This document shows, piece by piece, positions 53,977-64,000 of a stretch of 64,000 bases of DNA; position 1 is the stretch's first letter; the number at the start of each line of letters is the position of its first letter. A program made the position numbers and the translations under genes. The notes under the pieces are model-generated. The model was not told the origin of the DNA, did no database searches, and worked only from the letters and a program-made list of their open reading frames with translations. Source of the DNA: Vespa crabro (lineage: Eukaryota; Arthropoda; Insecta; Hymenoptera; Vespidae); NCBI RefSeq assembly GCF_910589235.1, contig NC_060966.1, positions 868,001 through 932,000 on the forward strand, in the 5' to 3' direction.

Positions 53977-54008
53977 GTCTTTAATATCGTAATTATCTTT
54001 ATTATTAT
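52343..54008 (+). repeat. T-rich array composed of pieces shared with 32.1-34.2 kb
   Basis: About 52425-52970 matches about 33660-34200, including the rare block TTTTTGTTCAAATTATATTT. About 52980-53840 matches about 32590-33380. About 53865-54008 matches the array just left of 35344. A pure TTA run lies at about 53921-53976. Confidence 0.87.
53230..53870 (+). repeat. Higher-order tandem repeat, three units of about 215 bp
   Basis: Units start near 53235, 53450 and 53667. Each contains, in order, TATTATCGCTATTATCACTATTA minus a few changes, a GTTTGTAT word, TTTTATCTGTATTATTA, ACTAATATCG or GCTAATATCG, TCACTTTAT(C/T)G and ACTACTATTATTATC. Spacing is 215 and 217 bp. Confidence 0.85.
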
Positions 54009-54310
54009 TGTAAAGAAAGTATACTTTCTCCAGGTAGATCTGTCACGCGTCTCATGGCCCGCCCTTCCTTTGTTTTTGTTATCTACAAATTCTTTTGTTA
54101 CCTACAAAGCGAGCCGTTAAGATTTAGGGAGAGAAACTGGCAGTAAGAAATAAAACGTAAACGAGAGAAGTAGTACGAGAGTAAAATATAAAATTTAACA
54201 GAGAGAACAATAAACGTGAATTGTCGTTTCTTTGTTCACAGAGAAACATATTTCCGATTGTCACTTCACCCTAATTAAGACGAGTTAAAATAAAAAAATT
54301 AAGATATTAT
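54009..54310 (+). other. Presumed 5' LTR or leader
   Basis: Begins TGTAAAG and contains the perfect palindrome AGAAAGTATACTTTCT at 54014-54029. It is duplicated at 35344-35645 without indels. It is called an LTR only by position, length and duplication: there is no 3' LTR to compare, it does not end in CA, and no convincing tRNA primer-binding site follows before gag begins at 54334. It may equally be a truncated LTR plus leader. Confidence 0.5.
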
Positions 54311-54333
54311 AAAACGATAATTCTTTGTTTATA

Positions 54334-55392
54334 ATGGAAAGAAAACTACGGTTTGCGTTTAAATGTGTGGCATCACCAAGCGACAGAAAAACAAACGTGA
54401 TTGCTATAACCTCTATCACAACTGAGGATAAAGAAAAATACATATTGCCGGAAAACGAGAAATTGGTAAGTAATCACAGCGCACTAATAAAAACGGAAAA
54501 TTATAAGAGAATGAAAAAAAGCCTCAATCAAAGAGGCCTGGACAAAAAAATATGGATTAAATGCACACAGGAAATGGAAAGTACTTATTTCGACGAAAAT
54601 GGAAACGTAATATTCAATGATCTATACCTAGACGAAGTAGTAGAGAAAGTCATAGTAGAACCCGCACAGAAAAAAGGACACCAAATAGATTTAAAGAGTA
54701 TATCGGGACAATTTATGATCGAAAAATTTGTGTGCAAACATTCAAATGCAGAACAATGGTTGGAGACATTTGAAAAAGGGTGTAAAAGATTCAAAATTGA
54801 AAGAGATAACACAAGAATCGAAACCCTAAGATTATTCCTTGACAGAGCATACGTGGATTGGCACTCAGCAACATTAACAGCCTTAACAATGGAGGCTAGT
54901 TGGAACGAATGGAAACAAAAGTTCTTGAAATCATTTGCAGACAAGGGATGGAATACAGGTATATACGCTACATCCTACAGATATAAGGAAGGTTCACTGA
55001 TGGAGTACGCTATGAAGAAGGAAAAACTACTACTCGGTATGGACAACAATATAGGTACGAAGACCCTGATAATGCTTATAGCAGCAGGAATACCAGATTT
55101 TATAAGAAATAAGATAGACAGAGAAAAGTGTCAAAATTCGACAGAACTATTACAGGAGATAAAGAAATGTGAAAATCTGGTAAGTAAGAACAATTTTAAA
55201 AAGAAGAAAGAGGAAAGACAAGATAACAACAAGAAATTTGAAGAGAAAAGACCATGTAAGAACTGTGAAAAACTAAACAAAGGTATTAGATATCACTCAG
55301 AGGACGCCTGTTGTTTTAGAAAAGAAACCAGAATAAACAAAAGCAACTCGATGATAAAAGTAGACCTATGCAAGGAACAAAAAAACAAATAA
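54334..55392 (+). CDS. gag: Gag (capsid/nucleocapsid) of Ty3/gypsy-like element, intact frame
   Basis: A 352-codon open frame from ATG 54334 to TAA 55390-55392. The apparent start at 54325 is a TTG, so the ATG was chosen. The middle (about residues 130-290) has the helical, Trp-rich character of retrotransposon capsids (QWLETFEKGC, WNEWKQKFL, LIAAGIPDFIRNKID). A lysine-rich linker follows, then one zinc knuckle with unusual spacing, C-X2-C-X9-H-X4-C (Cys codons 55255 and 55264, His 55294, Cys 55309; first Cys about residue 308). Gag would form the particle and package RNA. The frame ends at the slippery site that leads to pol. It is the only intact long gene in the window, but with pol broken it could act only in trans. 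Confidence 0.82.
   Translation: MERKLRFAFKCVASPSDRKTNVIAITSITTEDKEKYILPENEKLVSNHSALIKTENYKRMKKSLNQRGLDKKIWIKCTQEMESTYFDENGNVIFNDLYLDEVVEKVIVEPAQKKGHQIDLKSISGQFMIEKFVCKHSNAEQWLETFEKGCKRFKIERDNTRIETLRLFLDRAYVDWHSATLTALTMEASWNEWKQKFLKSFADKGWNTGIYATSYRYKEGSLMEYAMKKEKLLLGMDNNIGTKTLIMLIAAGIPDFIRNKIDREKCQNSTELLQEIKKCENLVSKNNFKKKKEERQDNNKKFEEKRPCKNCEKLNKGIRYHSEDACCFRKETRINKSNSMIKVDLCKEQKNK
55380..55386 (+). promoter_or_regulatory. Candidate -1 ribosomal frameshift site A_AAA_AAC
   Basis: The heptamer AAAAAAC is exactly phased with gag codons (CAA AAA AAC AAA TAA), one sense codon before the gag stop. The -1 frame entered here is open from 55386 and leads directly into the protease domain (TTPLIKVKM, then a YDPGS active-site region). 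Protease lies in the -1 frame relative to gag, as this signal predicts. No strong downstream stem or pseudoknot could be recognised by eye in this A-rich sequence. Confidence 0.75.
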
Positions 55393-55903
55393 CCACACCA
55401 TTGATCAAAGTAAAGATGATATTAGAAGAGATGTTAGAAGTAAACGGAACATATGACCCAGGTTCCTAAGTCTCTCTAATAAATTCGAAACTAGTTAAAC
55501 TAAAAAAAAATAAAAAGAGATAAAAGATAAAAATAAAATATTTTCAAAAACGGTCAATGGTGTGATACAAACAAAAGGTTTAGTAACCATTAAAATAAAA
55601 ATTTTCGATAAAGAAGAACACGTTGACGTATTTATCGTAGAAAGAAATGACTTTGAAGATTTTATTATTGGGTTGGATATGATAAAGAAATTCAAACTAA
55701 CCCAAGATGAAAATCTACAAATATCTCGAAAGAGAGAAACACAGACAAAAGAAAATATAAGTACATTGGATACAAAGAAAGAAATAAAAGAAGTTAAAAT
55801 AAACTTTAACGAACATGTGAATGAGGACGAATTTAGATCAGATCTGAATCACTTGGATAATATAAAAAAAAACAAAGATAAAAAAACTAATAGAAAAATA
55901 TAA
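55386..55903 (+). pseudogene. pol: Pol N-terminus: aspartic protease, broken
   Basis: Read in the -1 frame from gag. The catalytic D-[ST]-G triad appears as D-P-G (GAC codon 55455), then GS, and is followed at once by a TAA stop at 55467. Downstream the reading frame changes within the A-rich stretch about 55500-55514. From there it is open to 55903 and carries NGVIQTKG, a beta-rich segment, and FIIGLDMIKKF, which matches the second conserved protease motif (ILG/IIG-D). The tail from about 55740 to 55903 is Lys/Glu-rich linker. Three defects (Ser to Pro at the active site, a nonsense codon, a frameshift) make it inactive. Confidence 0.82.
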
Positions 55904-55925
55904 TTTTATATTTGCAAAAAACTAA

Positions 55926-57163
55926 TATGATGTAGGCACCGTTTCGGACTACGAAGAGCGAATAGACTTACTGGTTGATAAATACTGCAGTAAGAGACCA
56001 TATAGGTGCACTATACAAGATGAAAAAGAAATAGAAAATCAAGTAGCAAAACTATTAGAAAATAAACTGATCGAAGAATCTTATAGTCCGTTTGCAGCAC
56101 CAGTAACTCTGGCATTCAAGAAAGATGAAAACAAACGATCACGATTGTATATAGATATTCGTGAATTAAACAAGATAGTTACACCACAAGCTCAACCATT
56201 TTCATTAATAGAAGATTTAATATTAAATGCAAGAAACTGTAAATACTTCACCACATTAGATATAAATTCGGCTTTCTGGTCAATTCCATTACGTATTGAA
56301 GATAGACAAAAAACTGGATTCGTCACACAAGAGGGACACTTCCAATGGACATGTCTACCGTTCGGACTAAAAACATCACCAGCCATTTTCAGAGAATAGT
56401 ATCGAATATTCTAAGAAAGCACAAATTGAAAGATTTTTCAGAGAATTACATAGACGACATATTAATTTTTTCAGTATCATTTGAAGAACACATAGAATAC
56501 ATAGAAAAAGTAATGAAAGCAATAGTAAACGAAGGTTTCAGACTAAAATTTAAAAAATGTACATCTGCAACAGAATCAGTGAAATATCTCGGACACATAA
56601 TAGAGCACAATACAGTAAGACCAGTAAAGGATAATCTAATTTCAATACGAAATTTTCCTACTCCAAAAACTCAAAAGAACATTAGACAATTTCTTGAAAA
56701 AATAAACTTTTATCACGAATACATACCGAAAAGCTCAATACAAATAAACCCAATACATAGACTGTTAAGAAAAAATGAAAAGTTCATATGGTCTGAGATG
56801 TGTGAGAAATCCTTCAAAGGTATAAAAAATCTACTATGCACTCAACCAGTGTTACAAATATTTGACAGGAATTTACCAATAAGAATTTACACGGATGCAT
56901 CACTGGAAGGCATATGTGCGATATTTAAGCAAGTACAGAGTGATGGTAAGGAAAAGCCAGTAGCATACTTTTCGAAAAAGTTAAATGATTCACAAAATAG
57001 AAAAAAGGCAATTTATTTAGAATGCCTGGCAATCAAGGAAGCGGTAAAATATTGGCAACATTGGTTGATCGGAAGAAAATTCACGATATTCACAGACCAT
57101 AAACCATTAGAAGGTATGAATATAAAAGCTAGAACAGATGAAGAACTTGGAGAATTAACATAA
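55926..57163 (+). pseudogene. pol: Pol: reverse transcriptase and RNase H, one frameshift
   Basis: Open in one frame from 55926 to a stop at 56397-56399, then in another frame from about 56390 to TAA at 57161-57163; the change is best explained by one lost base near 56390. RT landmarks: AAPVTLAFKK (about 56097), RLYIDIRELNK, motif A LDINSAF with Asp codon 56259, QWTCLPFGLKTSPA, and YIDD at 56447-56458. Then comes the GHIIEHNTVRP connection, and RNase H with YTDAS (about 56889), YLECLAI and TDHKPLEG (about 57098), so its acidic residues are present. Catalytic residues survive, but the chain is interrupted. It copied element RNA into DNA inside the particle. Confidence 0.86.
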
Positions 57164-58291
57164 TATTTATCTCAATATGACTTTCAAATAAAATATATTT
57201 CGTGAAAAGATAACGCTGAAGCAGATAGTCTAAGCAGAAATCCAGTACTGGAATCATCCGAAAATACGGAAGAAATACTAAGAATAATCAACCTAATAAA
57301 AATAAAAGAAATAAAAACAGATCAAAAAGAAAATATAACATTGCAAAAGACCAAATCAAAACTAATAGAATAAGACGGGATATTCTATAAAAAAATTAGA
57401 AACAAAGAATAAATAATCTTATCTACAGAACTAAGCTTAAAATTAATTAAAGAAATACATTCTGAATGGTGTCATATAGGCATCAAACAAATGATAAGCA
57501 GGATATCTCCTTACTACACAGCTAAAGGAATAACGGCAAATATAAAAAAATTTGCCAAAACTGCGAAATATGCATTAAGAACAAATCCAGGGGGCAAGGA
57601 AAATATGGACGAATGTCACAACTAGGACCGGCAACGCAACCGTTCGAAATCATTTCAATAGATACCAAAGATCAACAAAAAGATACCTTCATCTACTGGT
57701 GGATCATTTTACAAGATACGCGTTCATAAGAACATCAAAAATCCAGAGTGCAACGGATTTCATCAAGCTGATAAGTGGAATACTAGAAACCGACATAATA
57801 GGAGTGATACTCGCAGATCAATACCCGGGAATAAACTCAAAAGAAATTAGGGAATTTCTCATAAAAAAGGATACGAAACTGATTTTTACGGCTGTCAATG
57901 CGCCCTTTTCCAACGGTCTGAACGAGAGACTGAATCAGACATTAGTAAACAAAATAAGATGCAGAATAAACGAGAAAGGAAAAAAAGAGCTTGGACAACG
58001 ATCGCTAGAGAATGTTTTGATAAATACAATGAAACAGAGCATACAGTAACCAGCTTCACGCCTAAATATTTGTTAGATGGCACAATCACCAGCATTCTAC
58101 CCGAAGAGATAAAAAAAAGAAAAAATGATAAAGAAAATTGTATAAGAGATAAAGAACTAGACCTTGAAAGAACAAAAAGATCACATGAATATAACAAAAG
58201 AATATTTAATAAGAATAGAAAGCATCACCAATTTATCACAGGAGATTTGGTGTATATAGAAGATGGCAATAGGTTGAATAGAAAGAATTAG
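57164..58291 (+). pseudogene. pol: Pol: integrase, multiply broken
   Basis: Begins after a stop at 57161 with LSQYDFQIKYIS, then another stop, then the DNAEADSLSR tail of the RNase H region. The HHCC zinc region is recognisable from the IHSEWCHIG stretch (about 57455) and the CQNCEIC word (about 57553, in a different frame). Core acidic residues: Asp 57661 (SIDT), Asp 57816 (LADQY) and Glu 57924 (NERLNQ). The last two are 36 codons apart, the D-35-E spacing of retroviral-type integrases. Frame changes occur at A-runs near 57548, near 57690 and near 57975. The C-terminus (TPKYLLDG, GDLVYIEDG) ends at TAG 58289-58291. It would have joined element DNA to the host genome. Confidence 0.83.
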
Positions 58292-58310
58292 TTTATATTA
58301 AAAAATTAGT

Positions 58311-59652
58311 TATTAAGTTATTATTATTATTATTATTATTATTGTTATTATCATTATTGTCGTTTTTTCGTTATTATTGTCATTATTACTATCGTTATTA
58401 TCGTAATTATCTTTGCTAATGTTACTATTGTTAGTACTAATATCATTCTTATCATTATTATTCGTTTCATCGTTATTATTATCATTATTAATATCGCTAT
58501 TATCGTTGTTATCTATATTATTCTTATAATTATTACCGTTAGTTTCCTTATTATCGTTATTATTGTTTCATTATTATTGTAATTATCATTATTATTAGTA
58601 TTATTATATTATTTATTATCATTAATATCTTTATTATCGATTCTATTTTTAATAATATTATTGTTATTATAGTTATTATTATTATTATTATAATAGTTAT
58701 TGTCATTATTACTATTAATACTTTTATTATTATTATCGTTATTATCGTTACTATCACTATTAGCGTTATAATTTTTATTTTTGTTATCGTTATTATCGTT
58801 ATTATCGTTATTATTATTATTATTGTTATTATTGTTAATATAGCTATTTTCGTTATTATTATTATATTATTATTATTATTATTATTGTAACTATCCATAT
58901 TATTATTATTACTATTAGCGTTATAATAGTTAATATTGTTAATATCTTTTTTATTATTATCACCACTATTGCTAATATCGTTATTATCGTTATTATTGTT
59001 ATTATTATTATCGTTATTACCGGTAATATCGTCGTTATCTTCATTAATATTATTACTATTTTTATTATCGTTATTATTATAATCGTTATTATCGTTATTA
59101 TCGTCATTAACGTTATTATTTTTATTATTATTATGTTTATTACTGATATTATCGTTATTATCTTTATTATAGTTTTTTTCTTTATTATTATTATTATTAT
59201 TATTATTATAGATAATATTGTTACTATTAATATTATTATTATTTCAATTCTCGATATTATCGTTAATATTATTATCTTAATTTTCGTTTTTGTATTTATT
59301 ATACAAACTACTATTATAATTATTATCCATATTATCATTAATATTGTCATTATTATTATCGATATTATAATTATTATCGTCATTATTATTATCATTAATA
59401 TCGTTATTATCGTTAGTAATGTTATTATTGTTATTAATACTACAATTATTATCGTTGTTATCGTTATTATCGTTATTATTGTTAATATTGTAATTATTAT
59501 AAATATGATTATCGTTATTATCGTTATTGTTGTTATTATCGTTTTTATTGCTATTAATGTTATTATTATTGTCATTCTTATCATTATAATCATTACTATC
59601 GTTATTATTGTTATTAGTATTATCGTTACTTCCATTATTATCATTAATATCT

Positions 59653-59683
<31 letters not shown>

Positions 59684-61364
59684 TATTATTATTATTATTA
59701 TTACTATTATTATTATTATTATTATTACTATTATTATTATTATTATTATTACTATTATTAATGTTATTTTCGTTAATATCGTTACTATCGTTACTATCGC
59801 TAATATAGATATTAGCATTATATATAGTATTATATAATCTTTATTAGTATTATTAATATTATCGTTTTTATTATTAGTATCGTTATTATTATTATTATTA
59901 TCGATGTAATCGTTATTAACCTTAATGTCGTTATAAATATCATTTTTAGTATCTTCATTATCGTTATCATCGATATTATTGTTATTATTACTATTCTTAT
60001 TATCATAATTATTATTATGCATTATTATCGTTACTGTCGTCATTATTATTTTTATTATTATCGTTATTATCATTATTATGAAAGCTTTTATTTTCGTTAT
60101 TATCGTTATTATCTTTTTTATCGTTCTATTTCTTATTATTACTATCGTCATTAACGTTATTGTTATTATCGTTACATTTGCTATTAATATTATCGTTGTT
60201 GTCGTTACTATCGTTATTATTGTTATTATTGTTATTATTGTTATTATTTTTATTATCGTTATTATCATTATTATTATTATTATTATTTTCGATATTATCG
60301 ATAATATTGTTATTATTATTATCGATATTATCGTTTTATCTTATTATTATTATCGATAATATCGTTGTTATGTTCATTACCGCTATTATTGTTATAATTG
60401 TTATAATTACTAGTATTATTATCGTTGTTATCGTTATTATCATTATTATGATTATTATTTTTACCGTTAGTATCGTTATTATGTTTATTATTATTTTCGT
60501 TATTAACATAATTACTGTTATGAATATTATAATTATTATCATTTTTATCGTCATTGTCGTTATTAATTTTACAATCGTGGGCATCATTATTACTATTATC
60601 GTTATTAACGTTATTGTTTTTGTCATTATTATAGTTATTTTCGTTATAATTGTTATTATTGTCATTATTACTATTATTACAGACATTATCTTTATTATCA
60701 ATATTATTGTTATTATTATGAATATTACTTTTTTTTTATTTTTATAATAGTTATTATCGTTTTTATTGTTATTATTATTATAATTATTAACGTTAATATC
60801 GTTATTATCGCTATTATAATAATTATTTTTATTAACGTTATTATCGTTTTTATCGTTATTATTATTATTGCTATTATAGTTATTATCGTTATTAATATTA
60901 TTATTATATAATGTTATTATCGTTGTTATCGTTATTATTGTTATTATTATTATGGATATTCTCGTAATAATCGTTATTATTATTATCGTTTTAATTGTTG
61001 TTACCGTTGATACTGTAATTACCTTTATTATTTTTATTATTATTGTTGTTATCGTTATTTCAGTTAATATCGATATTAATATTATTATTGTTATTATTAC
61101 TACTATTATTATCGTTATTATCGTAATTATCGATTTTATTATTGCTATTATTATAATTATAATTACATTTATTATCATTATTATCGTTATTATCGATATT
61201 ATTTTATTATTATTATTACCATTATGATCGACATTATCGTTATTATTAATAACATAATTATTCTTATTATCTTTATTTGCGTCAATAATTTTATCATTAT
61301 TATCGTTATTAACGTTATTATTGTTATTATTTTCATCGTTATTGTCATTAATATCGTTGTTGTC

Positions 61365-61398
<34 letters not shown>

Positions 61399-64000
61399 CG
61401 TTAAAAGCGTTATTTTCCTTATTATTATTATTACTCTTATCGTTATTGTTACAATCGCTTTATCCTTATTATCGTTATTTTTGTTATTCTTATTACTACC
61501 ATTGTCGATGTTATTGTTATTATTGTTATTATTATTATCGATGTTATCGTTATTATTTTAAGTAATGTTATTATTCCTACTATTATTCCCGTTATTATCT
61601 TTATTGTCTATAGTATTGTTATTATTATATTATTATAATCGTTATTATCATTATAATCGTCCTTATCGTAATTATTGTTGTTACTATTACCGTCAATTTC
61701 GTTAATAACTTTACTATTTTTATTAATACTATAATTATTATTGTTATTATCGTTATTAACGTTATTTAATTATTATCGTTATTATCATTAATATTGTTAT
61801 AATTGTTATGGTTATTATAGTTATTACTATTATTATTATTGTCGTTTTTATCGTAATAATCGTTATTTTTATTAGCGTAAATATCGTTTTTATCATTATA
61901 ATTGTTATAAATATTATTGTTATTATTGTCGTTATTATCTTTATTTTCGTTATTATCGATATTTCCTTATTACTATAATCGTTATTATCGTTTATATTTT
62001 CACTGTTTTTAATATTACTATTATTATCGATATTATCTATACTAATGTTATTGTTATTATCGATAATATAGTTATTGTGGTTATTATTATTATCGATATT
62101 ATTGTTATTTCCGTTCTTAATATTTCCGATAGTAACGTTATTATAGTTATTATTAATATCGTTAATAACGTTATTATCGTTATTAATGTTATTATTGTTA
62201 ATTATACTATTATTATTATCGTTATTATCTTTATTATCGTTATTAATATTATTATTATTATTATAGTTATCATCGCTATTATCGTTTATATCGATATAAT
62301 CAATAATATGACTATAATTATTATCGTTATTATTATTTTTATTATTTACGTTAATATCGTTATTATCGCAATTAATGTCTTATTATCATCGTTGTCATCG
62401 CTCTTATTCTTAATTTTGTTATAATTATTATTATTATTACTGTTATTATCATTTTTATCCTAATTATCTTTATTATAATTATCATTAATATCGTTATTAT
62501 CGTTTCTATCTTTATTATTTATTAATACTATTATTGTTATTATCGTTATATTTATTATCGTTATTATCGTTATAATTGTTAGTATTACTATCGTTATTAT
62601 CGATTATACCTTTTTTGACTTTATTATTATTATTATCGTTATTATCATTATTACCGTCTTTTGTTATTATTATCATTGATAATATGGCTATTATTGTTAT
62701 TATTGTTATCGATATTATCTATAACATCGGTATTATTATTATAGTTAATAACCTTATTTACGTCATTATATTTATTATTGTCATTATTACTAATATTATT
62801 ATCGTTATTACTGTTATTATCTTTATTATTTTTAATATTGTTATTATTAATAATTTTATTATCGTTATTATAGTCATTATCGTTATTATTGTTATTATTG
62901 TTATTATTATTATTGTTAAAATCATTTTTATTGTTATTATTACTATTAATTCTATCGTTATTATTATTATTATCGACATTATAGTTATTATTGATAATAT
63001 CGTTATTGCATATATTATTATTATAATTATTATCTTTATTATCGTTACTATTGTTACTATTATTGTTACTATTACCGTTATTATCGATTCTATTATTATC
63101 GTTATTATCTTAACTATTGTTATTACTATTATTAATATTAAGGTTAATATCGTCAATATTGATACTATTGTTATTATTACCACTATTATCATCGTTATTA
63201 TCATTACTATTATTTTCATTATTATTTTTGTCGTTATTATCGTTATTATCGTTATTATTATTACTATAATTGTCGTTATTATCGTTAATTTAATAATCGT
63301 TTTTATCATTAATATCGTTATTAATAAAATTATTATTATCATTATTATTATTATTATCGTTAATATCATTATAATCTTTTTTATTATTATTTTTTCATCG
63401 TTATTATCATTATAATTGTTATTATCGTTATTAACATTATTAATATTATCATTATTATCGTTAATATTAATATCGTTATTATGATAATTTTCGTTGTTAT
63501 TGTTATTATTATTATCTGTGTCATCGTTATTATCGTTATTTTCGGTATTATTATTATTATTATTATTAATGTTATTATTGTTATTCTTATTATCGTTATT
63601 ATCGTTAATATTGTTGTCAGCTTTATTATTATTATTATTATCGTTATTATCGTTCTTATCGTTATTATTATTATTACTATTATCGTTATTGTCTTGTTTA
63701 TTATAATCGTTATATTCGTTATTATCGTTCTTATTGTTATTATTAGTATTATTGTTTTTATTATTATCGATATTATCGTTATTATCGTCAATATCGTTAT
63801 TATTATTATTATTACTAACCTTAATTTCCTTATTATCGTTATTATTCTTATTATTATTAATATTATTTTCGTTATTACCATTATAATCGATAATATTATT
63901 ATTATTGCCGATTTTGTTTTTATTACCATTATTAATATAATCGATATTATCGCTTCTATCGTTATTATTCTTATTATTATTATTATCGACATTAAAGTTA
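58311..64000 (+). repeat. T-rich array to the window end
   Basis: Degenerate ATT/ATC/GTT array with frequent TATCGATA and pure TTA runs. Near 59650-59760 there is a more regular stretch of ATT triplets interrupted by single ACT triplets at intervals of about 27-33 bp. Long frames on both strands (for example the minus-strand frame 58862-60268) are compositional. No unique island was found in these 5.7 kb. Confidence 0.9.

Larger units (their letters stand above)
54009..58310 (+). mobile_element. Ty3/gypsy-like LTR retrotransposon, 3' end missing, pol decayed
   Basis: Order: 302-bp 5' region duplicated at 35344, gag, probable -1 frameshift site, aspartic protease, reverse transcriptase, RNase H, integrase. 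Protease-RT-RNase H-integrase order is that of Ty3/gypsy elements. The sequence passes from the integrase C-terminus (about 58291) into array by about 58310; no second LTR, polypurine tract or envelope gene is seen, so the 3' end is lost. Coding DNA is A-rich (Lys, Asn, Ile, Glu codons), quite unlike the GC-richer LINE. Gag is fully open, while protease, RT and integrase each carry stops or frameshifts. Confidence 0.88.

Noticed and set aside
54055..54072. TGGCCCGCCC after a CA, as a tRNA primer-binding site
   Set aside because: It would leave an LTR of only 46 bp, and the complementary tRNA 3' end does not look like a normal T-arm and acceptor stem; kept only as a remote option.
1..64000. 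Telomere (TTAGG), tRNA or rRNA genes, host exons
   Set aside because: None was found by eye in the non-array islands, and the array vocabulary does not contain tandem TTAGG.

Overview
The window is eukaryotic and almost certainly insect nuclear DNA. Hymenoptera is my best guess, from the style of the two retroelements, but nothing seen proves the order. There is no host gene. About 85% of the 64 kb is one enormous, degenerate, strand-polar short-repeat array whose T-rich strand reads roughly (TTA TTA TCG)n, with many TTG, TTT, TCA, TAG and TAA triplet variants. Embedded in it are decayed retrotransposons: one long R1-clade-like non-LTR element, four truncated relatives, one Ty3/gypsy-like LTR element lacking its 3' end, and a 302-bp copy of that element's 5' end.

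Layout. 1-4.9 kb: array with the T-rich strand on minus, interrupted at 323-452 by a LINE scrap. About 4.9 kb: a TA-rich polarity switch. 4.9-19.4 kb: T-rich array on plus. 19.4-24.1 kb: LINE with 5' region, ORF1 (zinc knuckles), ORF2 (endonuclease, reverse transcriptase, C-terminal zinc region) and 3' UTR, all broken. 24.1-29.46 kb: T-rich array. 29.46-30.8 kb: array flipped. 30.8-30.92 kb: second copy of the TA-rich switch. 31.2-32.1 kb: LINE 3' fragment with an intact C-terminal reading frame. 32.1-35.3 kb: array with a roughly 215-bp higher-order repeat. 35.3-35.6 kb: LTR-like fragment. 36.4-37.0 kb: LINE RT fragment. 37.0-40.9 kb: T-rich array. 40.9-51.4 kb: array flipped. 51.4-54.0 kb: T-rich array with another LINE fragment and three more higher-order units. 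54.0-58.3 kb: Ty3/gypsy-like element with open gag, a likely -1 frameshift site, and broken protease, RT, RNase H and integrase. 58.3-64 kb: T-rich array.

How it fits together. The array looks like satellite or heterochromatin built from a 9-bp CpG-containing unit and then reshuffled by segmental duplication and inversion. Blocks of array with their embedded retroelement pieces recur in direct and inverted orientation (for example 29.8-30.7 with 44.1-45.0 kb; 51.4-52.1 with 0.3-1.0 kb inverted; 32.1-34.2 with 52.3-53.9 kb). Shared truncation points and shared flanks show that several retroelement pieces spread by duplication, not by separate insertions. Nearly all long open frames in the array (poly-Ile/Val/Leu, poly-Asn/Asp, poly-Tyr/Arg) are a by-product of triplet composition. 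All comparisons were made by eye; no percentage here comes from an alignment program unless differences were counted directly.
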